Source: Luteitalea sp. (lineage in GTDB: Bacteria > Acidobacteriota > Vicinamibacteria > Vicinamibacterales > Vicinamibacteraceae). From it: 60,669 nucleotides of DNA. The DNA lies in the NCBI GenBank assembly GCA_009377605.1, contig WHTT01000037.1:1-60669 (forward strand), written 5' to 3'. The notes beneath the pieces are model-generated. The model saw only the letters and a list, made by a program, of their open reading frames with translations. It did no database searches and was not told the DNA's origin. This document shows positions 53,965 through 60,669 of this stretch, piece by piece; position 1 is the stretch's first letter; every line of letters begins with the position of its first letter. Both the position numbers and the translations under genes were made by a program.

Positions 53965-56900
53965 GTGACCATCGATGAACGGCAGCAGCTCACGCTTGGC
54001 GCCTGCACGGTCTTCGAGCGCGCCGCGCTCGCTAGAGCACAGACCCCACCTCGAGAGACATTCATCGTCAGCGAGCAAGCCGCCCTCTGCCTCCGCGCGT
54101 GGCTCCAGACAGTCTCGCCAGGCGACCCCGCAGCGTTCGAGCGCCGGCTCGGTTGGGACGGTCTGGATCTCTCGACGGTAACGGCGGGGCTCTCCATGTC
54201 CGCCGGTGGGCTGCCAGAGCCTGACTGGCTGCGCTACGTCGAGGAGGTCATCCTGCTCGCGCCGAGCGTGGCCGATGAGTTGCGCCACCGCCAGCTACCA
54301 GAGAGTGAGTTGTTCGACGCGGAGGAAGGGCCACCGTTCGTGGACCTCCTGGTGCCCGCTCTGCGCGTGAGCAGACGCGCCCGCCGGGCCGCTGTCCCGG
54401 CAGGCACGATCGACGCAGTGCTGTCACCCGTGGCGATCGAGGAGCTCGAGAGGCAGCTGTTACGCGATCTCTCCGGTCTCGCGGCGCTCGCGATGCTCGA
54501 GGATTTCAAGCAGGAACGCACAGCGCATTCCGAGAGCTATGCCGCCTTCACAGACCGGATGCTCAGCGGTAGCCTCACGGCATTCTTTCTGCGCTATCCG
54601 GTCCTTGCGAAGCAGTTGGCGTGGAGTATCGGTCGGTGGGTGCGGACGACGACCGAGCTCGTGCACCGTCTTGAGGAGGACCGCGATGCGATCACTCGTG
54701 AATTCGGCGGCGGAGGGCCGCTCGGGCGCGTTCAGTCGCTCGAGCCGGCGCTGTCGGATCCGCACGACGGTGGCTCCCGGGTCATCGCGCTCCAGTTCGA
54801 GTCGGGCCAGCGACTCATCTACAAGCCAAGACATGTCGACCTCGAGCGCGTCTTCGGCGAGCTCGTCGAGTGGCTAGCCTCTCGCGGTCTGGAGCCACGC
54901 CAGCGGAGCGCGCGCCTGCTCGACCGTCAGGGGTACGGGTGGATGGAGGTCGTCGATGAGGAGCCGTTCTCCAACGTGGACGAGGTCAGGCGCTACTACC
55001 GACAGAGCGGCGGGCTGCTCTGTCTCGCGCATGTGCTACGTGCCGAAGACCTTCACATGGAGAACGTCGTCGCGACGCGTGACGGTCCCGTGCTGATCGA
55101 TCTGGAGCTGACGTTGCAACCCCTGGCTCCTGCTGTGGCCCCGAACAGACCGGCAGGCAGCGCGGCTCTCGAGCACGAACCGCCTGCCGGCGACAATTGC
55201 CTGACGAGTGGCCTTCTGACGTTCATCGATGGATCGGAACGGGTCTTCGACATGGGAGGGCTGCGCGGCACGGGAAGAGGGGCGACAGCAATTGCGCGTC
55301 GAGCATGGCGCGCACTCGGAACCGATGCCATCGGCTACGTCGACGAGTGGACCTTCGAGACCCGCGTCAGAAATCAAGTGGTGCTCGACGGGGTACGGCA
55401 GCGCCCAGACGACTACGCAGACGAGGTCTGCCGCGGGTTCGAGGACGCGTATCGCTTTCTCATGACCCATCGCGACGAGCTCGGGGCGCCGGACGGCCCG
55501 CTGTCTCGCTTTTCTGGCTGCGTCAGCCGCGTGCTCCCGCGATCCAGCAGTCAGTACGGATTGTTGAGGTACGTGCTGGTGCGGCCGCAGTACCTGAAGG
55601 ATGGCTGCCGCTGGAGCGCCGCGCTCGATGCGCTCAATCGAACGCTCAGCCAGGCACGGGAACGACCCGCGTTCTGGCCTCTCGTGGTCGCCGAACGAGG
55701 GGCGCTCGAAGCGCTCGACATTCCACGTTTCACCGTCGTGACCAACGAGACGGCGATCCGCGCCGGCGGGAAGCCGGTCATGAGCGGCTATTTCCGACAG
55801 TCCGGTCTGTCAGCGGTACACGATCGGCTCAATCGCCTATCGGCAGACGATCTACGCGTTCAGCTCGATTACTTGGACCGAGCCCTGCACGAAGCAGTTC
55901 ACACCCGGTTCGAGACCGAACCCCCTGCCGCGCAACGTGACACCGAGGAAGGGGGATCGCCCGCCGTTCTGGTGGCTCACGCAGCATGGATCGGAGCGGA
56001 GCTGCTCCGGCACAGCGGGCGGCGACGACCGGCTCACGGCGAGCCCTCGAAACGCCTGGCTCTGGAGCCGGCTCCTCACCACCACCTGTACGATGGGAGT
56101 GTTGGGCTGCCGATCTTCCTCGCCGCGCTCTCGGTGACCACTGGTGATGAGCGGTGGCGTACGGCCGCGCGCGATGCCGTTCGACCGCTCAGGGCAGCGG
56201 TCGATGGCAACGACAGCAAGTGGGCAGAGGATGCCATCGGCGGCACCTCCGGCCTCGGCTCCATCGTCTATGGCCTGACGACGGTCGGGAGCTTGCTGGG
56301 AGATACGGCTTGTCTCGAGCTGGCACTCCGAGTTGCGGCCCGGCTGACCCTCGCACGCGTTGATTCGGATGCGGCGCTCGACGTGACGAGTGGCGCCGCC
56401 GGCGCCATACTCGGCCTGCTCGCGTTGCATCGCGAAACCGGCGAAGCGTCGTTGCTCGCACAGGCAGTGCACTGCGGCGAGCATCTCTGCGCCTGCAAGC
56501 TTTCGTGCAAAGAGGGCGCCGCGTGGCGGACTGCGGACGGCCGCGTGTTCACTGGCTTTGCGCATGGCGTCGCGGGCATCGCGTACGCGCTTGGCCGGTT
56601 GTTCGAGGTGAGCGGGGACGAGCGCTTCCGTCTCGCCGCCGCGGAAGGATACCGCTACGTCGCCTCACGCTTCCTGCCTGGACAGGCGAAGTGGCCCATC
56701 ATCGACGCCTCGAACGAGCGCCGCCCCGCGAGCGCGCCTGACACTGGTGCGGCGACAATGACGGCCTGGTGCCACGGGGCGCCGGGCATCGGCCTTGCAA
56801 TCGGGCTGGCGAGTGTCGACGTTGTCGACGCGGCACTGCGCGATCAGCTCGATCGAGTGATTGCGAGGGGCGGTGCGGGCTCCTCGTTGCATCGAAGCGA

Positions 56901-57234
56901 TCACCTCTGCTGCGGCAACTTGGGCAGAGCCGAGGCACTGCTCACCGTGGGCCGACGCCTCGTGCGACCCGACGTCGTGCAGGCAGCCGCGCACCTGGCG
57001 CGGCGCGTCACTGAGCGGGCGCGCGCGAACGGCCACTTCTGCCTCACCTCCGACCGGTTCACGTACCGCATCTGGGATCCGGGCTTTTTTCGCGGACTGT
57101 CAGGCATTGGATACGCGTTACTGCGTTTCGCCATGCCTTGGCGCTTGCCCTCCGTCGTGGCGTTCGAGGTACCACCGAACACGTTTCCCGCAACAGCTCC
57201 CCGCCCAACCGCTGAGACGCGTCGGCTGGGCTGA
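53965..57234 (+). CDS. lanM: Class II lanthipeptide synthetase, CCG (ProcM-like) type
   Basis: 1089 residues. N-terminal DUF4135 dehydratase domain with kinase-like residues: Lys287 in LIYKPRHVD, Asp362/His364/Asn367 in EDLHMENV, Asp379 and Glu381 in LIDLELT. C-terminal LanC-like cyclase domain (from ~680), with zinc ligands Cys936 in WCHGAPG and Cys982-Cys983 in LCCGNLG. Having CCG rather than CHG is the hallmark of the ProcM group, which has three Cys ligands and broad substrate tolerance. It would phosphorylate and dehydrate Ser in the precursor and add Cys. GTG start; a GTG only 118 bp after the precursor stop, behind a terminator and a REP. Confidence 0.95.
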   Translation: MTIDERQQLTLGACTVFERAALARAQTPPRETFIVSEQAALCLRAWLQTVSPGDPAAFERRLGWDGLDLSTVTAGLSMSAGGLPEPDWLRYVEEVILLAPSVADELRHRQLPESELFDAEEGPPFVDLLVPALRVSRRARRAAVPAGTIDAVLSPVAIEELERQLLRDLSGLAALAMLEDFKQERTAHSESYAAFTDRMLSGSLTAFFLRYPVLAKQLAWSIGRWVRTTTELVHRLEEDRDAITREFGGGGPLGRVQSLEPALSDPHDGGSRVIALQFESGQRLIYKPRHVDLERVFGELVEWLASRGLEPRQRSARLLDRQGYGWMEVVDEEPFSNVDEVRRYYRQSGGLLCLAHVLRAEDLHMENVVATRDGPVLIDLELTLQPLAPAVAPNRPAGSAALEHEPPAGDNCLTSGLLTFIDGSERVFDMGGLRGTGRGATAIARRAWRALGTDAIGYVDEWTFETRVRNQVVLDGVRQRPDDYADEVCRGFEDAYRFLMTHRDELGAPDGPLSRFSGCVSRVLPRSSSQYGLLRYVLVRPQYLKDGCRWSAALDALNRTLSQARERPAFWPLVVAERGALEALDIPRFTVVTNETAIRAGGKPVMSGYFRQSGLSAVHDRLNRLSADDLRVQLDYLDRALHEAVHTRFETEPPAAQRDTEEGGSPAVLVAHAAWIGAELLRHSGRRRPAHGEPSKRLALEPAPHHHLYDGSVGLPIFLAALSVTTGDERWRTAARDAVRPLRAAVDGNDSKWAEDAIGGTSGLGSIVYGLTTVGSLLGDTACLELALRVAARLTLARVDSDAALDVTSGAAGAILGLLALHRETGEASLLAQAVHCGEHLCACKLSCKEGAAWRTADGRVFTGFAHGVAGIAYALGRLFEVSGDERFRLAAAEGYRYVASRFLPGQAKWPIIDASNERRPASAPDTGAATMTAWCHGAPGIGLAIGLASVDVVDAALRDQLDRVIARGGAGSSLHRSDHLCCGNLGRAEALLTVGRRLVRPDVVQAAAHLARRVTERARANGHFCLTSDRFTYRIWDPGFFRGLSGIGYALLRFAMPWRLPSVVAFEVPPNTFPATAPRPTAETRRLG

Positions 57235-57331
57235 CCGTGCGCGGGCTGTGTGCTATAAGATGCGCGGACCGGTCGGTGCGGCGTGGTGCCGCGCGAGGTT
57301 TCAGCGTAGGCGTCTCTTCGAGGAGCCCTTG

Positions 57332-58756
57332 GTGCGTCGAACGACAGAGCGTCTCGTCGATAGCCTGATTCTCGCGGCCGCGAGCCTTGTCGCCACCCTT
57401 GGCGTCGCTGCCCCGGCACACGGACAAGCGCCACCGCTCGCGCGGCTGATTCCGACAGCCTTGGCCGATGCTGCGCGGGCCGACAACTTCCGAACCCCAG
57501 ACGACCATACCCGACACTTCGTGACCGGGACGGATCTCACACCGGTGCCGGCGGAGTTGAACGCAGCTCTGGCACTCCAGGTGACGACGTTTCCAGTCAA
57601 TCTCGCCTGGCAGGGCCGCCCGAGCACCGCTCTCGACGGTGACGCTGAGGACCCAGCGCGCCTGCCGGTGCCGCGCTCATCGTTTGCGGAGCGCGCCACC
57701 ACGCTCGGGCAGGACTCGTTGAGCTTTGGGTTCGTACAGCAGTCGTTGCACTACAGGGCGCTCGACGGCCTCGACATCGAGGATGGCGAGATTCGATTCT
57801 TCCTCCAGCACAACGACTGTTGCGGGCCGGGAGATGCACCGTCCAGCCCGACCGATCTTCGGCCCGCGTTCGAGCGAGACGTATTGGAGGAGGCGCTGTC
57901 GGTCGACATCGACCGGAACGTGTTTGCATTCCTCCTGAACTATGGCGTGGCTGACCATCTCGACGTTGGTATTGTCGTCCCGCTGGTGAAGGTCGATGTC
58001 CGCACTCGTGTGACCTCACGCCTGTGGCGCACGGCGTCGGCTAACTCGCCGACCACCCACAAGTTCGATCCATTGGAGCTGCAGCATCGCACGAGTTACG
58101 CCAGTGGGGACGCCGCCGGCCTCGGCGATCTCGTGCTCCACGGAAAGTATCGGTTCCTGGAAACAGCAGGCGGAGGGATGGCGGCGAGCCTGAACGTGAC
58201 CCTGCCGACTGGAGAGGCAGAAGAGCTGCTCGGCTCCGGTGTCACTCGGACCGAGGGGCGCGTGATTTGGTCGGAGCGGTTTGGGCGAGTGGGGACGCAC
58301 GTCAACGCGAGCTACACGAGATCAACCGGCGAGTTGCCCGCTGCATACGACGCCCCCGCCGATGCAGCGAGCGCGGACGTGGTGCGCCCACCGGTGGATT
58401 TGACGGTGCCCGATGAGATTGGTGCCGTCGCTGGCGTCGATATCCCACTGGTGCGCCGTGTTGCTGTCTCTGCCGACGTCGTCATGCGTCACCTACGCGG
58501 CCTCTCGCGCTTGGCCGCGGGCGAGACCACGTTTCCATCGCGCGGCCCTGGGGCGCTACCTTCGGCGGCATTCGTCGCTGCGGACGACCTGCAGATGACC
58601 GGTCGCGGGCTCGACGTCACACAGCTCTTCGTGGCTGTTGGCGCTCGCGCGCACCTGGGCGGGCTGCTGGTCCTGAATGCCGATGTGCTGTTTCCGCTCG
58701 CCGACCAGGGCCTGGTGCCACGTGGCGCAGTTGTCGGCTTCAGCCTAGCTTACTGA
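57332..58756 (+). CDS. Exported beta-barrel-like protein with HNxCCG motif (paralogue B)
   Basis: 474 residues from a GTG at 57332 with AGGAG six bases upstream. Signal peptide LVDSLILAAASLVATLGVAA... up to AHGQA. It aligns with the protein at 32329-33792 over its length: RFFLQHNDCCGP, ADHLDVGIVVPLVKVDVRT, GLGDLVLHGKYRF and the closing strand. Predicted outer-membrane barrel. It follows lanM by ~100 bp in the same direction and may be in its transcript, so it could serve as exit or receptor for the product. That role is inference. Confidence 0.8.
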   Translation: MRRTTERLVDSLILAAASLVATLGVAAPAHGQAPPLARLIPTALADAARADNFRTPDDHTRHFVTGTDLTPVPAELNAALALQVTTFPVNLAWQGRPSTALDGDAEDPARLPVPRSSFAERATTLGQDSLSFGFVQQSLHYRALDGLDIEDGEIRFFLQHNDCCGPGDAPSSPTDLRPAFERDVLEEALSVDIDRNVFAFLLNYGVADHLDVGIVVPLVKVDVRTRVTSRLWRTASANSPTTHKFDPLELQHRTSYASGDAAGLGDLVLHGKYRFLETAGGGMAASLNVTLPTGEAEELLGSGVTRTEGRVIWSERFGRVGTHVNASYTRSTGELPAAYDAPADAASADVVRPPVDLTVPDEIGAVAGVDIPLVRRVAVSADVVMRHLRGLSRLAAGETTFPSRGPGALPSAAFVAADDLQMTGRGLDVTQLFVAVGARAHLGGLLVLNADVLFPLADQGLVPRGAVVGFSLAY

Positions 58757-58768
58757 CCTGATTCAATA

Positions 58769-59440
58769 GTGTCTGAGTCCATCGAAATCAACAGCGGTGA
58801 CTTCGTCTTCCGGGAGGGCGAGGCGGGCGGTGAGCTCTACGTGATCGAGGAAGGCCAGGTGGAGCTCATCGCGGGTCCGCACGACCAACGGCGGACGACA
58901 CTCGATGTTGGCGACTTCTTCGGTGAGCGATCGCTTCTCGACGATGTGCCGCGGGAGGTGTCTGCGCGAGCTCTCACCCGCTGTCGACTGCTTCGTCTCG
59001 ACCGTGCAGGCTTCTCGGAGATCGTCCGACAAAGCCCCGAGATCGCGGTGCTGATGGTTCGCCATCTGAGCCGGCGCCTCGGCTCGGGTGGAACCGAGAT
59101 GCCCTCGTCCGCCGTGTTCCTGCACGAGGCGTCGGAGACCGCGATTCCGCTACACCCGCAGTGCACCATCGGCCGGGTCGACCGATCGACGGGTGTGGCG
59201 CCCGACGTGGACCTCACGCCATTCGATTCGGACAAGACATTGAGCCGGCGCCACGCGAAGGTCGCGATGAGGCCCGACGGCTACTATCTGCGAGAGGATG
59301 AAGGGCGCAACGGCACCTTCGTCAATGAACGGCGCCTCGATCCGGGCGTCGAAGTCCGACTCGCGGATGGCGATCGTCTGCGCTTCGGCTTCGTCCACGT
59401 CGTGTTCCGCCTGGCCAGTGGTTCTGACAACACCCCTTGA
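58769..59440 (+). CDS. Cyclic-nucleotide-binding plus FHA domain protein
   Basis: 223 residues, soluble. Residues ~5-115 are a CRP-like cyclic-nucleotide-binding fold (FVFREGEAGGELYVIEEGQV, GDFFGERSLLDDVPREVSAR; the phosphate-binding FGExxLL...R pattern is kept). Residues ~130-218 are an FHA domain (CTIGRVDR, TLSRRHAKV, EGRNGTFVNERRL) with all key residues. No DNA-binding domain. It combines a small-ligand sensor with a phosphothreonine reader. GTG start 12 bp after the barrel gene; no Shine-Dalgarno seen, perhaps read by coupling. Confidence 0.87.
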   Translation: MSESIEINSGDFVFREGEAGGELYVIEEGQVELIAGPHDQRRTTLDVGDFFGERSLLDDVPREVSARALTRCRLLRLDRAGFSEIVRQSPEIAVLMVRHLSRRLGSGGTEMPSSAVFLHEASETAIPLHPQCTIGRVDRSTGVAPDVDLTPFDSDKTLSRRHAKVAMRPDGYYLREDEGRNGTFVNERRLDPGVEVRLADGDRLRFGFVHVVFRLASGSDNTP

Positions 59441-59447
59441 AGCCCGA

Positions 59448-60473
59448 TCAGCGGATCGTGTTGCCGCCCTGGTCGTCGAAGCGACCCTTGCCGCTGGTCT
59501 CGACTCCTCCGCGGAGCTCGCTGTCCTGCGCGCTTGCCACGGCCATCCCCGCGACGCGAAGCGCGCCCCGCCGGCCGTCCACGACGCTGTCGAGCAGTTG
59601 GACCTCGGCGTCGCCGCGGACCTCAACGCCGTACTCGCCGCCCGAGATCTCGCTGTTCGTGAGGATGAGTCGGCAGCTGCCGGAGGCCTCGATGGCATTG
59701 CCCGTCGCTTCGAGCACAATGTTGTCGAGCTGCAACTCCTGCGTCGCCCCGCACGTGATCGGGGAAGTGACCCGACGACGGCCCGCGCTCGAGCTCGCCC
59801 CGGCGGGCGGCGACGACGGTGGCTCTTCGGGCAGCGCCGCGTCGCGGTCAGTGTCTTCCGACTCCCCTTCTGCGGTGACGCTCAGGCCACCAGCATCGCC
59901 ACCAACGGTGACCCGTCTTCCACCGGCGTCAACCGTGATGCCATCGGCTCCGGTCTTGACATCCGCGCGCTTTCCTTTGCTCTGTGCGGTGAGTTGGGTC
60001 CCCCCGTCGGGAGTGGCCTTGAGCTCTGCTCGCTTCCCCTCGGCGCCAGCCGTCAATCGCGCACCGTCGGAGGCCGGCTCTTCAGGAGACTCCGAGGGAG
60101 GCCCACTCTCCGGCATGGGTGCGCTCGACGCGGTTCCTGGCTGTCCGGAGCGCGGGGCTTCTGCGGGGGCCTCGTCGCGTGCCGACGGCGCGTCACCCTC
60201 TTCTGGGAGATCGAGCACAAGACGTCCGTCGTCGAGATCGTCCGGCGTCACCGTAATGACGCGATCGACACTCTTGACGCGAACGGTGAGTATCTTGGCC
60301 TCCGCGTCGGTCGCCATCAATTCGAGATCCGGATTGTTCTTGACGGCAATCGTGAGCGCTTCGAGCGAATCGTCACGTGACGTGCTCTGCGCGCATGCTC
60401 CTGCGATGAACGTGGCAGCCAGGCACGTGCACACGATTGCGACGCGAGCGATAGATTGTTGAGACCTGGTCAT
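59448..60473 (-). CDS. DUF3060-like beta-helix lipoprotein
   Basis: 341 residues with lipoprotein signal (CTCLAATFIAGAC). A Pro/Glu/Ser-rich middle part contains short repeats (TAGAEGKRAELKA, TAQSKGKRADVKT). The last ~100 residues (about 235-335) have the inner pattern LQLDNIVLEATGNAIEASGS, LILTNSEISGGEYGVEV and so on, typical of small right-handed beta-helices such as DUF3060. Function unknown; surface or periplasmic scaffold likely. It is convergent with the CNB-FHA gene (7-bp gap). Confidence 0.7.
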   Translation of the reverse strand: MTRSQQSIARVAIVCTCLAATFIAGACAQSTSRDDSLEALTIAVKNNPDLELMATDAEAKILTVRVKSVDRVITVTPDDLDDGRLVLDLPEEGDAPSARDEAPAEAPRSGQPGTASSAPMPESGPPSESPEEPASDGARLTAGAEGKRAELKATPDGGTQLTAQSKGKRADVKTGADGITVDAGGRRVTVGGDAGGLSVTAEGESEDTDRDAALPEEPPSSPPAGASSSAGRRRVTSPITCGATQELQLDNIVLEATGNAIEASGSCRLILTNSEISGGEYGVEVRGDAEVQLLDSVVDGRRGALRVAGMAVASAQDSELRGGVETSGKGRFDDQGGNTIR

Positions 60474-60504
60474 GTGAACCTCCAGGTGCAGCCGGCGAAG
60501 GGCA

Positions 60505-60585
60505 CGAGGGGTCTAAAGACCCCTCGCTACGTTCCACACATAGTATCCAATTCGTGCCAAATCAGTTTGGCGTAACTTTGGCACG
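60505..60585. repeat. REP hairpin (TAGCG family) and a TTTGGCACG inverted repeat
   Basis: 60505-60532: GAGGGGTC-TAAA-GACCCCTC followed by GCTACG, same family as 13137 and 28411. Then CGTGCCAAA (60553-60561) and TTTGGCACG (60577-60585), 9-bp perfect arms, in the presumed promoter of the minus-strand lipoprotein gene. TGGCACG equals a sigma54 -24 element, but no matching -12 follows. Confidence 0.7.
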
Positions 60586-60589
60586 CGTC

Positions 60590-60669
60590 CTAATCGTCGT
60601 ACCGGACGAGGAGGGCTGTCACATTGTCGCGACCGCCGCCCTCGAGCGCCTGCGCCAGCAAACGTTCGG
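60590..60669 (-). CDS. C-terminal end of a PP2C-family Ser/Thr phosphatase (partial)
   Basis: Only the last ~25 codons are in the window: LLAQALEGGGRDNVTALLVR ending YDD. The GGxDNxTxxxV pattern, where the Asp binds metal, is the conserved end of PPM/PP2C phosphatases such as Stp1/PstP. It would be the natural antagonist of the PknB-like kinase. The N-terminus is beyond the right edge. Confidence 0.85.
   Translation of the reverse strand, partial: ERLLAQALEGGGRDNVTALLVRYDD

Noticed and set aside
60553-60585. Sigma54 promoter for the DUF3060 lipoprotein gene
   Set aside because: TGGCACG is present on both strands as an inverted repeat, but no TTGC is found at the required spacing.

Overview
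The window is GC-rich and densely coded. It looks like a chromosomal segment of a Gram-negative bacterium: it carries TolC channels, HlyD adaptors, beta-barrel-like exported proteins and lipoproteins. GC content, gene families (DUF885 peptidase, PknB kinase, NHLP peptides, UMF1 MFS) and many REP-like palindromes suggest Acidobacteriota, perhaps Vicinamibacteria. That placement is inference, because no rRNA or marker gene is present.

Left part (1-25.4 kb), mainly envelope and transport genes. The window opens in a reading frame that joins an ECF sigma fragment to a LysR-like tail. A DUF885 metallopeptidase follows, then about 1.2 kb without a convincing gene. Next is an AttEFGH-like ABC operon (two FtsX-type permeases, ATPase, CrtC/AttH lipocalin-like protein) and a TIGR01777 epimerase. 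A TetR gene with its own operator leads a YbhGFSR-like efflux operon (HlyD, ATPase, TolC, ATPase, two ABC-2 permeases). After that come a PQQ-type sugar dehydrogenase, a TPR protein, a UMF1 transporter, an AAA ATPase, and a Fic-M28 peptidase pair.

Histidine operon (25.4-32.2 kb, minus strand): hisI-G-D-C-B-H-F-A, without hisE in the window. Upstream I found a 32-codon leader ORF with four His codons in a six-codon stretch, followed by an intrinsic terminator just before hisI. This is a classical attenuator layout. Three gaps inside the operon carry REP/MITE-like palindromes, and a related palindrome lies in frame inside hisH.

Right part (32.3-60.7 kb), the most interesting region: a class II lanthipeptide / NHLP-type RiPP locus embedded in phospho-signalling genes. 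The core on the plus strand is a sigma54 activator, a consensus -24/-12 promoter, an NHLP-leader precursor peptide, an intrinsic terminator and a CCG-type LanM. Divergently, on the minus strand, lies the export line: two very large TolC proteins, HlyD, a C39-peptidase ABC exporter, a second ABC exporter with two N-terminal FHA domains, and an HExxH protein overlapping it. Around these sit a PknB-like kinase, an FHA protein, a STAS protein without the usual phospho-serine, a cyclic-nucleotide-binding/FHA protein and the end of a PP2C phosphatase. Two paralogous exported proteins (HNxCCG motif) flank the locus. My main hypothesis is a lanthipeptide-like secretion system whose exporter is gated by Ser/Thr phosphorylation read by FHA domains and whose precursor is switched on by sigma54.
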